Shown here in pieces: positions 1 through 4,834 of a stretch of DNA of 6,360 nucleotides. This stretch comes from Deinococcus sp. (GTDB lineage: Bacteria > Deinococcota > Deinococci > Deinococcales > Deinococcaceae). How positions within the stretch are numbered: the first letter of the stretch is position 1; each line of letters opens with the position of its first letter. The stretch spans positions 1 through 6,360 of the forward strand of contig JAUNHF010000110.1 of assembly GCA_030524065.1 (NCBI GenBank), written 5' to 3'. The position numbers and the translations under genes are program-made. Under the pieces are notes generated by a model. The model saw only the letters and a list, made by a program, of their open reading frames with translations. It searched no databases and was not told the DNA's origin.

Positions 1-35
1 TGTCACCTACTGAGTTTCCCCAGTCCAGATGCCGC

Positions 36-584
36 TTACCGCAGCAGGCGCAGGGTAAACGGATAGCGGTAGGGCCGGCCGTCCGACACGCTCATGACCG
101 CCAGAATCATGAAAATGGTGGGGATGACATAGAAAAAAACGCTGCCCAGAATCAGCAGAAAAGTCAGTCCAATGCCGCTGAGGATGCCCAGGCCCGCCAG
201 CGCATCCGAGCCGGCCGCCACCCCCGCGAGGCCCCCCATAAAGCCCAAGCCCGCCAGCCCCAGCAAAAGCAGCAGCCCCACCGTGGAATAGATCCACATG
301 GAAATCTGAAAGTTCAGCGCTTCTTTGCCCTGGTCGTCCAGCACGTGGCTACGGTCCCGGTACACCAGCCAGGCCGCCAGCGGACCAAGCAGATTGCCAA
401 GCGCAGGCAGCAACAAGCCCAGCAGCGGTGACAGGTGAATCAGCATGGCCGGGGTGCGGTCAGCTTCGGCCAGGCCGGGGCCGGCCAGAACGGGCACGGA
501 CCCCAGCGCCGGTTCGGGCGCCAGGGGAGCCACCTGCGGGGCTTCGGTGACCTGCGGAACTTCAGTCAGGGGAGAGCGCTTCAT
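36..584 (-). CDS. DUF4870 family small membrane protein
   Basis: Encodes 182 residues. The first ~44 residues are rich in Pro, Ala, Glu and Val, probably cytoplasmic and disordered, and carry a short duplication (EVPQVT / EAPQVA). The rest is membrane protein: hydrophobic segments at about 46-74, 95-125 and 130-165. The motif HLSPLLG (50-56), then PALGNLLGPLAAWL (60-73), a charged loop and GKEALNFQIS (86-95) is the signature of DUF4870/Tic20-like proteins of unknown function. I chose the ATG at 584 because a TANNNT element (TAGTGT) lies 5 bases upstream and no Shine-Dalgarno is present. A frame open further upstream to 665 would run through the divergent RNase HI promoter and adds an unlikely Gly/Ser-rich stretch. 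Family assignment is strong; the function is unknown. Confidence 0.85.
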   Translation of the reverse strand: MKRSPLTEVPQVTEAPQVAPLAPEPALGSVPVLAGPGLAEADRTPAMLIHLSPLLGLLLPALGNLLGPLAAWLVYRDRSHVLDDQGKEALNFQISMWIYSTVGLLLLLGLAGLGFMGGLAGVAAGSDALAGLGILSGIGLTFLLILGSVFFYVIPTIFMILAVMSVSDGRPYRYPFTLRLLR

Positions 585-586
585 AC

Positions 587-616
587 TTGACACTACGCCC
601 CCAGGGTCACTACAGT
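587..616 (+). promoter_or_regulatory. Sigma-70-type promoter of the RNase HI gene
   Basis: A perfect -35 box TTGACA (587-592) is followed by an 18-base spacer and a -10 box TACAGT (611-616). Transcription should start around 622-626, almost on the GTG at 626, giving a leaderless or nearly leaderless mRNA. The TTG inside the -35 box is therefore not a start codon, although its reading frame is open into the gene. Confidence 0.7.
590..595 (-). promoter_or_regulatory. -10 element of the DUF4870 gene (leaderless)
   Basis: Read on the minus strand this is TAGTGT, five bases before the ATG at 584. The mRNA would start at or next to the start codon. No good -35 hexamer is visible 16-19 bases upstream. 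The element overlaps the TTGACA -35 box of the divergent RNase HI promoter (587-592), so polymerase binding at one promoter should interfere with the other. Confidence 0.5.
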
Positions 617-625
617 TCCCAGACT

Positions 626-1168
626 GTGACGCGCCCTGGCTCCCGCTCCCGCCCCCGTACGGCAAAAGATACGGCTGCGCGCGACCGGCTGCCGCTCCGC
701 TCGGTGATTCAGCCGGCTGCTCCGGTCAGCGGACAGCGCGTGACCCTGTTCAGCGACGGCGCCTGCGACACTGGCAAGGGCCACGGCGGCTGGGCCACTA
801 TTTTGCGCTACGGCGAACACGAACTGGTTCTCAGCGGCAACGAGCGCGGGACGACCAACAACCGCATGGAGCTGCGCGGCCTGCTGGAAGGTCTGCTCTG
901 CCTCAAACGGCCCTGCCAGGTGCAGGTGGTCACTGACAGCCAGTATTTGCGCAAAGCCTTTACCGACGGCTGGATCACCGGCTGGATGCGCAACGGCTGG
1001 AAGACGGCCAGCCGTGAGCCGGTCAAGAACCAAGACCTCTGGGAAGCCCTGATTGAGCAGGCCCGAATCCACGAGCTGACTTTCGTGTGGGTCAAGGGTC
1101 ACGCCGGGCACTCCGAAAACGAGCGGGTAGACGAGTTGGCCGTGGAGGAGCGCAAGAAGCTACGCTGA
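626..1168 (+). CDS. rnhA: Ribonuclease HI
   Basis: Cleaves the RNA strand of RNA-DNA hybrids (R-loops, primer remnants) in the cytoplasm, using two metal ions. With GTG 626 as start the protein has 180 residues. The core begins at about residue 39 (VTLFSDGAC). The four catalytic acids are visible: D44 in FSDGAC, E82 in NNRMEL, D104 in VTDSQY and D169 in ERVDELA, with the mobile-loop histidine H159 in VKGHAGHSENE. NGWKTASREPVKNQDLW (123-139) matches the basic handle region of E. coli RNase HI. In E. coli the first catalytic Asp is residue 10, so this protein has roughly 34 extra N-terminal residues, Arg-rich (RPGSRSRPR). The start fits the promoter at 587-616. A GTG at 704 would give a shorter, near-classical protein and cannot be excluded. 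Confidence 0.93.
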   Translation: MTRPGSRSRPRTAKDTAARDRLPLRSVIQPAAPVSGQRVTLFSDGACDTGKGHGGWATILRYGEHELVLSGNERGTTNNRMELRGLLEGLLCLKRPCQVQVVTDSQYLRKAFTDGWITGWMRNGWKTASREPVKNQDLWEALIEQARIHELTFVWVKGHAGHSENERVDELAVEERKKLR

Positions 1169-1223
1169 GTCGTTAGAGATGAGCAGCTGAAGTATTTCCG
1201 AGGCCAGAAATCCTTTTATCAGG

Positions 1224-1238
1224 CTTCTTTTTAAGAAG
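1224..1238. repeat. Short inverted repeat CTTCTT-TTT-AAGAAG
   Basis: A perfect 6-bp inverted repeat with a 3-base centre, in the AT-rich gap (about 45% G+C at 1201-1260) between RNase HI and the TrmB-type regulator. No T-run follows it on either strand, so it is not a convincing terminator. It could be a weak hairpin after rnhA or a protein-binding site for the regulator gene. Confidence 0.3.
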
Positions 1239-1255
1239 GTCATGCCCTGCAAGTC

Positions 1256-1263
1256 AAAGGAGG
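1256..1263 (+). promoter_or_regulatory. Perfect Shine-Dalgarno without a well-placed start codon
   Basis: AAAGGAGG is complementary to all eight bases of the canonical 16S rRNA 3' end. The only in-frame start nearby is TTG at 1277, with 13 bases between, longer than the usual 5-10. TTG 1277 is in frame with the TrmB-type gene and would add 28 residues to it. Either a minor, extended isoform is made or the match is fortuitous. Confidence 0.35.
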
Positions 1264-1348
1264 GCGCCTTCATTCATTGACGCTCACCCAAGCACGGCCC
1301 AAAGTATCGTCAGAATCAATATCCCTTCCGGTTTATTCACCGTTGGCT

Positions 1349-1354
1349 TATGCT
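1349..1354 (+). promoter_or_regulatory. -10 element of the TrmB-type regulator gene (leaderless)
   Basis: TATGCT lies six bases before the GTG at 1361 and fits the TANNNT pattern of leaderless Deinococcus transcripts. A -35 consensus is not recognisable. The element lies just inside the AT-rich stretch that ends where family-like protein sequence begins, which supports GTG 1361 as the start. Confidence 0.5.
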
Positions 1355-1360
1355 GTGGGC

Positions 1361-2083
1361 GTGAGCGCTGTCATCCATCTGCAAGCCCTGGGTCTGACCG
1401 AGTACGAAGCGAGGGCCTACACTGCCCTGCTGGCTTTGGGCCGCTCAGTGCCGGCGCGAGTGGCGCGGCAAGCCGGTATTCCCCGCCCCAAAATCTACGA
1501 AACCCTGGAACGCCTTGAAGGCCGTGGCCTGGCGAGCAAAGTAGGCCAGAATCCGCTGGAATACGCGCCGCTCAGTGCCCGTGAATACCTGACCCGGTCG
1601 CGCCGGGCCTTCAGCGACCGCCTGGAAGCCCTGGACCGTGACCTGTCGCGCCTGACCCCCGACCCTGCGCCAGAGGCCGTGTACCACCTCAACGGCGAAG
1701 CGGCGCTGCGGTCGCTGTGCGAGGACCTGATCCTCAACGCCCGGCGGCAAGTGTACATGGCCGGCAGCCCCGCCCTGGCCGACCGGCTGGAGGCCCTGTG
1801 TCCCCGTGGCGTGGCCCTGACCCGCGCCGACCTGGCCGACCTACCCGCCATCGCCGCAGCCGGGCAGGACGCCTTTTTGCTGACCCGCGACGCCGAAGCT
1901 GCCGTGATCGCTCACTTTGTCCCGGCAGACAACGGCGCCGAAGCGCACGGCGTACATACACACAACCCAGTCATCATTCACCTGATTGACGGGTATGTGC
2001 GCCTGGCCGCCCAGCACCCCGCCAAGTCTCCCCCCCGGCCCGTGCGCCGCAGCAAGGGAACCGCGCAGGCCGAAAAAGCCTGA
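1361..2083 (+). CDS. TrmB-family winged-helix transcriptional regulator
   Basis: Encodes 240 residues from GTG 1361. Residues ~7-75 form a TrmB-type winged helix: LQALGLTEYEARAYTALLALG, then VARQAGIPRPKIYETLERLEGRGL, with the recognition helix around PRPKIYETLERLE. A likely helical linker follows (about 85-110, rich in Arg, Leu and Asp), then a C-terminal part starting EAVYHLNGEAAL that resembles the ligand-sensing region of TrmB-like proteins. The tail is basic (PPRPVRRSKGTAQAEKA). TrmB members often bind sugars, but no substrate can be read here. GTG 1361 is preferred because family proteins begin only a few residues before LGLTEYEARAY, the DNA before it is AT-rich, and TATGCT sits six bases upstream. 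TTG 1277 behind a perfect Shine-Dalgarno is the alternative and would give 268 residues. Its neighbours are housekeeping genes, so the regulon is unknown. Confidence 0.82.
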   Translation: MSAVIHLQALGLTEYEARAYTALLALGRSVPARVARQAGIPRPKIYETLERLEGRGLASKVGQNPLEYAPLSAREYLTRSRRAFSDRLEALDRDLSRLTPDPAPEAVYHLNGEAALRSLCEDLILNARRQVYMAGSPALADRLEALCPRGVALTRADLADLPAIAAAGQDAFLLTRDAEAAVIAHFVPADNGAEAHGVHTHNPVIIHLIDGYVRLAAQHPAKSPPRPVRRSKGTAQAEKA

Positions 2084-2098
2084 GTTCTCCTGCGGGTG

Positions 2099-2127
2099 TT
2101 GACAAGCCTGGGTGTCCGCTGTAATCT
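2099..2127 (+). promoter_or_regulatory. Promoter of tRNA-Ala
   Basis: A perfect -35 TTGACA (2099-2104), a 17-base spacer, and a -10 TAATCT (2122-2127). Expected transcription start is near 2134, about six bases before the mature tRNA 5' end at 2140. This is the best match to sigma-70 consensus in the window, as expected for a stable RNA gene. Confidence 0.85.
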
Positions 2128-2133
2128 ATCTGA

Positions 2134-2216
<83 letters not shown>

Positions 2217-2241
2217 ACCCGGAGAATCCGGAAATGAGAAG

Positions 2242-2271
2242 CACCTGGCAGAGATGCCGGGTGTTTTTTTT
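2242..2271 (+). terminator. Rho-independent terminator of tRNA-Ala
   Basis: A nine-pair stem CACCTGGCA / TGCCGGGTG (one T-G pair) is closed by a GAGA tetraloop at 2251-2254 and followed by eight T (2264-2271). It lies 26 bases after the tRNA-Ala CCA end. It separates the tRNA-Ala transcript from the tRNA-Met promoter downstream. Confidence 0.92.
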
Positions 2272-2282
2272 GCGGTGTCCCC

Positions 2283-2308
2283 GCAGGAGAGGGCTTGCAT
2301 CCTCCTGC
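2283..2308. repeat. Inverted repeat around the tRNA-Met -35 box
   Basis: GCAGGAG (2283-2289) and CTCCTGC (2302-2308) are perfect 7-bp inverted arms separated by 12 bases. The -35 hexamer TTGCAT (2295-2300) lies inside the repeat. It may be an operator or a DNA shape element for the tRNA-Met promoter. It lies upstream of the predicted transcription start, so it is not expected in the transcript from that promoter. Confidence 0.35.
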
Positions 2309-2323
2309 CCAGCGCGCTACTCT
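2295..2323 (+). promoter_or_regulatory. Promoter of tRNA-Met
   Basis: -35 TTGCAT (2295-2300), 17-base spacer, -10 TACTCT (2318-2323). Start of transcription would be about 2330, giving a ~34-base 5' leader that RNase P removes. An alternative -10, TATATC, overlaps at 2323-2328. Confidence 0.65.
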
Positions 2324-2363
2324 ATATCGGCCCTGAGGAACACCCCCAGCGCAGCACAGTTCA

Positions 2364-2440
2364 GGCGACGTAGCTCAGCTGGTTAGAGCGCACGACTCAT
2401 AATCGTGAGGTCGAGAGTTCAAGTCTCTCTGTCGCCACCA
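2364..2440 (+). tRNA. tRNA-Met (anticodon CAT), elongator type
   Basis: 77 bases with encoded CCA. Acceptor GGCGACG pairs with TGTCGCC (last pair G-T). Anticodon stem CACGA/TCGTG encloses loop CTCATAA with anticodon CAT. Position 1 pairs with 72 and the anticodon stem lacks the three G-C pairs typical of initiators, so it is not tRNA-fMet. The 5' half (GGCnACGTAGCTCAG, GGTTAGAGC) closely matches what I recall of E. coli elongator tRNA-Met. A CAT tRNA modified to lysidine, reading AUA as isoleucine, is less likely but cannot be fully excluded. Confidence 0.93.
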
Positions 2441-2453
2441 ACAAATGCCCCTG

Positions 2454-2473
2454 CCCCCAACCGGCGGGGGTTT
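2454..2473 (+). terminator. Possible weak terminator after tRNA-Met
   Basis: CCCCC (2454-2458) can pair with GGGGG (2466-2470) around a 7-base loop, followed by only three T. It lies 13 bases after the tRNA-Met 3' end and before the methyltransferase start. The short T-run suggests incomplete termination, so some read-through into the methyltransferase gene is possible. Confidence 0.3.
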
Positions 2474-2487
2474 GCTGTGCCCCGCTT

Positions 2488-2493
2488 TATCCT
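2488..2493 (+). promoter_or_regulatory. -10 element of the methyltransferase gene (leaderless)
   Basis: TATCCT lies seven bases before the ATG at 2501, in the TANNNT position for a leaderless transcript. No clear -35 box. The gene could also be reached by read-through from tRNA-Met. Confidence 0.4.
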
Positions 2494-2500
2494 GAGCAGG

Positions 2501-3034
2501 ATGACCCATACCGAACCCACCAAGGCCCAGCGCCTGCGCCGACCGGAGCGGCTGGCCCGGCTGGAGTTGCCCCGCATACTGGCCGCCCTCTCCCCTATCC
2601 CGACGCGGGTACTGGACATCGGCACCGGCAGCGGTGTGTTCGCGCAGGCGTTTGCCGAAGCGGGAGCGCAGCGGGTGGCGGGCGTGGACCTCAAGCCAGA
2701 ACTCGTCGCTGCGGCAGGCGAATATGTGCCAGCAGGCGAGTTCCGGGTGGCCCCCGCCGAGGACTTGCCCTTTGCCGACAGCGCATTCGAGCTGGCCTTT
2801 ATGGGCCTGATGCTGCACGAATCGCCGGACATGGGGGCGGCCCTACGCGAAGCCCGCCGGGTGGCCCCGCGCCTGGGCGTGCTGGAGTGGACTTACCGCG
2901 AGGAAGAGGCCGGCCCACCCCTCAGCCGCCGACTGGACCTGTCCCGGCTGCAAGCCCTGGCTCTGGCTGCTGGCTTTGGCGGGGTACGTGAGGAGCCTCT
3001 TGGCGAATTTGTGCTGTACGTGCTGGAGGGCTAA
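2501..3034 (+). CDS. Class I SAM-dependent methyltransferase, small (UbiE/YcgJ-like)
   Basis: Encodes 177 residues. Motif I VLDIGTGSG is at 37-45 (binds the SAM methionine part) and the acidic end of strand 2, GVDLK, is at 61-65 (D63 expected to bind the ribose). AEDLPFADSAFE at 86-97 is the usual methyltransferase motif after strand 3. GLMLHESPD (102-110) is the strand-4 region near the active site. A short N-terminal helix rich in Arg and Leu precedes it. The fold is shorter than UbiE (about 230-250 residues) and the substrate, probably a small molecule, cannot be read. A frame open back to GTG 2405 begins inside tRNA-Met, so ATG 2501 is the sensible start. The gene is convergent with the DUF1989/YqcI operon. 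From memory, B. subtilis also has a methyltransferase (YcgJ) close to its YcgG and YcgI homologues, so a functional link is possible. Confidence 0.85.
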   Translation: MTHTEPTKAQRLRRPERLARLELPRILAALSPIPTRVLDIGTGSGVFAQAFAEAGAQRVAGVDLKPELVAAAGEYVPAGEFRVAPAEDLPFADSAFELAFMGLMLHESPDMGAALREARRVAPRLGVLEWTYREEEAGPPLSRRLDLSRLQALALAAGFGGVREEPLGEFVLYVLEG

Positions 3035-3056
3035 AAAAAGGCCCCAAAACGGGGCC
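3033..3056 (-). terminator. Rho-independent terminator of the leftward operon
   Basis: On the minus strand, GGCCCC (3056-3051), loop GTTTT, GGGGCC (3045-3040), then seven T (3039-3033). It lies 24 bases after the DUF1989 stop codon. The end of its T-run overlaps the stop codon of the convergent methyltransferase gene (3032-3034). There is no T-run on the plus strand, so it should act for leftward transcription only. Confidence 0.88.
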
Positions 3057-3080
3057 AGCCGAGCCAGGGGCCGAACGCCC

Positions 3081-3734
3081 TTAGCCCTGAACGTCAGCGG
3101 CAGGAATCACGAAATAGTCAATTGGCTTGAAGGTGCCGTTGTTGCTGCCCTCGGCTGAGCAAGCGGTCAGCCCCACCACCATATCCATCTCGGCGCGCAG
3201 TTCCAGGCGCTGGCCTGCCTGCGAGATAGGCGGGCCGATGTTGACGCGCCCCTGATCATCCACCAGCACATTCATAAAAATGTTGAGGGTGGTCGGAATC
3301 TGGTCGGGCTGGATGCCGTAGGGCGCAAAGGCCTGCACCAGATTAGAAAAGCAGCTGGGGTGCCCCTCGGCGGTGCCGGGCGGATACAGAATCTCGAAAG
3401 TTTCGGTGGAGCAGGGCGTCAGCAGGAAATCGTGGCGGCCCACATCGTCGCGCAGCAGGGTAAACATCGGGCGCGAGCGGTTGGAGTACAGCACATGCCC
3501 GCTGGTCAGGTAGATGGTTTCGTTGTAATCGAAGGTGCGGCCCGACGAAAGCCACTCTTCGCGGTTGGCCTCGGCAAAGGCCATCAGGTCGGACACCTGC
3601 TCGCCCTGCGGGTCAATCACCACCAGGATGTCGCCTTCGCGCAGGGTAAAGCCACGGCCACTTTGGGGCGGAATGCGGGTCACGGGATAAGCGGATTCAT
3701 CGCGGGTGAGGCCACCGGGGATGGGTTGGGTCAT
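3081..3734 (-). CDS. DUF1989 protein (urea carboxylase-associated / carboxyguanidine deiminase-like)
   Basis: Encodes 217 residues, a full-length single DUF1989 domain. Seen: GEQVSDLMAF (44-53), SSGRTFDYNE (63-72), LTSGHVLYSNRSRPMFT (76-92), GRHDFLLTPCS (99-109), HPSCFSNL (125-132), IPTTLNIFMNV (146-156), the region of E178-D184 and TACSAEGSNNG (190-200) followed by KPIDYF. H101, C108 and C192 are my candidates for a conserved metal site. Family knowledge: DUF1989 pairs once annotated as urea carboxylase-associated proteins are the subunits of carboxyguanidine deiminase (CgdAB) in guanidine use. Here there is only one DUF1989 gene and no carboxylase or allophanate hydrolase in view, so the exact reaction is open. 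It is coupled to the upstream gene by an ATGA overlap (3734-3731). A Shine-Dalgarno GAGGAG ends five bases before the ATG, inside the end of the upstream gene. Confidence 0.88.
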   Translation of the reverse strand: MTQPIPGGLTRDESAYPVTRIPPQSGRGFTLREGDILVVIDPQGEQVSDLMAFAEANREEWLSSGRTFDYNETIYLTSGHVLYSNRSRPMFTLLRDDVGRHDFLLTPCSTETFEILYPPGTAEGHPSCFSNLVQAFAPYGIQPDQIPTTLNIFMNVLVDDQGRVNIGPPISQAGQRLELRAEMDMVVGLTACSAEGSNNGTFKPIDYFVIPAADVQG

Positions 3735-4555
3735 GTGTTCTCCTCTTGGCGTTTGGATTGCGGCCCGGGGTGCCCGCCACCTTGCTGGTCTTGCCCAGCG
3801 GCCTGCGGCGCCGCCCCGAATCCGAAGGGGCAGTGTCCAAAAGGGGCCTGCCAGCCGGGTTCTACAGCCCGGCCAGAATACTGCCGCGCTTCGGGAGCGG
3901 TGCCGTGGTCGGCCAGGTTGGGGTTGATGCTCCCCTGCAACTTGATGTCGCGGGCGCGGATGGTTTCCTGGAAGCGGGTCCAGCGGCCATCGGCCTTAAG
4001 CGCACGGAACTGGTGGTGCGAGTTAAAGACCACTATGGCGTAGGGAAACCGCCGGGCGATGCGCGACGCTCCGGGGTGCAGCCCCACGATGAAAAACGCT
4101 TGCCCGCCAAACGAATACCCGAAGTCGGGCGAGGTGGTGTCGCTGCTCACTTCGGTGCTGTAGGGCTGGTCGTCCAGCAGTGACAGCGCGTGCAGCTGCT
4201 CCCAGAGCAGGCGCTCGAAGGTGAGCTCGTCTACCTCGCCGGGCAGCTCGAACACGCTGACAAAGCTGGTAAAGTCCGAATCCATGTCTGGCTGCGCGGC
4301 CTGAAAGGCACGCAGGTCACGGGCCAGGGCCAGGGTGGAGTCCAGCGTGCCCAGTTCGCGGTAGGCGTGCAGGCGGTACATTTCTGTGTTGACAGACGCC
4401 TTGGCCGCCACACACGGGAAGTCGGGCGCCAGAATCTTCCCGCGGAAAGCCGCCTCGGCGCGCTGCGCAAAGGGTTCGGACACAGGACTGTGGGGGGCAG
4501 GTGGGCCAAACAGGTAGCTGGCCGGGCTGCGGGTAGGGGTGTGGTGAATGGTCAT
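3731..4555 (-). CDS. YqcI/YcgG family protein, putative heme-dependent guanidino N-hydroxylase
   Basis: Encodes 274 residues. Family-like blocks: FPCVAAKAS (46-54), FTSFVSVFE (95-103), FGGQAFFIVGLHPGASR (149-165), FNSHHQF (177-183), IRARDIKLQGSINPNLADHG (199-218), EARQYSGR (222-229) and the Cys of CPF (242-244). These mark the YqcI/YcgG family (PF08892). Family knowledge: GntA, the heme-dependent N-hydroxylase of guanitoxin biosynthesis, is annotated in this family, so oxidation of a guanidino nitrogen is the best available guess. Which residue binds heme is not proven here; the CPF cysteine and conserved histidines are candidates. After CPF comes a ~30-residue low-complexity tail rich in Gly, Gln and Pro that looks disordered. 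No signal peptide or clear membrane helix is seen, so it is probably cytoplasmic. First gene of the operon with the DUF1989 gene; a weak GAGG lies four bases before the ATG. Confidence 0.8.
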   Translation of the reverse strand: MTIHHTPTRSPASYLFGPPAPHSPVSEPFAQRAEAAFRGKILAPDFPCVAAKASVNTEMYRLHAYRELGTLDSTLALARDLRAFQAAQPDMDSDFTSFVSVFELPGEVDELTFERLLWEQLHALSLLDDQPYSTEVSSDTTSPDFGYSFGGQAFFIVGLHPGASRIARRFPYAIVVFNSHHQFRALKADGRWTRFQETIRARDIKLQGSINPNLADHGTAPEARQYSGRAVEPGWQAPFGHCPFGFGAAPQAAGQDQQGGGHPGPQSKRQEENT

Positions 4556-4587
4556 AAGGCCTCGGATGGGTTGAGTGAAGGACCGGG

Positions 4588-4607
4588 GCAGGTCACTTGT
4601 TACCTGC
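4588..4607. promoter_or_regulatory. Near-perfect 20-bp palindrome, candidate operator
   Basis: Arms GCAGGTCAC (4588-4596) and GTTACCTGC (4599-4607) match at 8 of 9 positions around a TT centre, so the core is GGTnAC-N2-GTnACC. It lies 32 bases upstream of the YqcI/YcgG start codon and just downstream of a -10-like TATGGT (4615-4610 on the minus strand), over the expected transcription start. That is a classic place for a repressor operator. The regulator is not identified. Confidence 0.6.
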
Positions 4608-4733
4608 TCACCATAGAGACTCCGGGGGCACTTTCCTGTGGCAAACGCCCTTTATGGCGGTCTTCTCAATCTCGCTTAAAGCTTGGTACAAGAGCGGGTT
4701 CATTTTCCCGCCAGCTTCCTGAATAGATGCCAT
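4608..4733 (-). CDS. Possible 41-residue small ORF or gene remnant
   Basis: An ATG at 4733 opens 41 codons ending at TGA 4608, in a stretch of about 52% G+C (4621-4740), well below the flanking genes. The peptide starts MASIQEAGGKMNPLLYQALS and ends with PPESLW. It has no Shine-Dalgarno, is not recognisable, and its stop lies next to the candidate operator of the operon downstream. It may be a chance frame, a leader peptide or a decayed fragment of a foreign gene. It occupies much of the 333-base gap between the divergent genes, whose other contents are the palindrome, a small repeat at 4694-4711 and the tandem repeats at 4835-4888. Confidence 0.2.
   Translation of the reverse strand: MASIQEAGGKMNPLLYQALSEIEKTAIKGVCHRKVPPESLW
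4610..4615 (-). promoter_or_regulatory. Candidate -10 element of the YqcI/YcgG-DUF1989 operon
   Basis: Read on the minus strand, TATGGT fits TANNNT. It would give a ~48-base 5' leader whose start falls inside the palindrome 4588-4607. No good -35 hexamer was found at 16-18 bases; TTGCCA lies 23 bases upstream, too far. Tentative. Confidence 0.35.
4694..4711. repeat. Inverted repeat GCGGG-N8-CCCGC
   Basis: Perfect 5-bp arms at 4694-4698 and 4707-4711 around TTCATTTT, in the AT-richer part of the divergent control region between the YqcI/YcgG operon and the flavin oxidoreductase gene. It could be a second protein-binding site. The arms are short, so chance is possible. Confidence 0.3.
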
Positions 4734-4834
4734 ATCAGGGAAAGCTGGGCCAAGCCAGGAGAGCAGGCGCAGAGGTGATGGGGGCGCCTTGCCCCTCAGC
4801 GGGACGCCACTGCACTGGACCGGGTTTATCTGAA

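Noticed and set aside
1..35. Terminator after the DUF4870 gene
   Set aside because: No convincing stem with a T-run on the minus strand in these 35 bases; any terminator would be outside the window.
587..625. TTG 587 as the start of RNase HI
   Set aside because: The TTG is the beginning of a perfect TTGACA -35 box with a matching -10 at 611-616, so the transcript should begin after it.
585..665. N-terminal extension of the DUF4870 protein to 665
   Set aside because: It would run back through the divergent promoters into rnhA, and the extra residues are not family-like. ATG 584 has a -10 element at the right distance.
2405..2500. GTG 2405 as the start of the methyltransferase
   Set aside because: It lies inside tRNA-Met (anticodon region). 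The methyltransferase fold needs only sequence from ATG 2501.
3360..4726. Long plus-strand frames opposite the YqcI/YcgG and DUF1989 genes
   Set aside because: They are antisense shadows typical of GC-rich coding DNA. The minus-strand proteins carry clear family motifs.
4556..4740. Guanidine riboswitch upstream of the YqcI/YcgG operon
   Set aside because: I looked for guanidine-I, -II and -III signatures on the minus strand because of the suspected function and saw none. A covariance search would be decisive.
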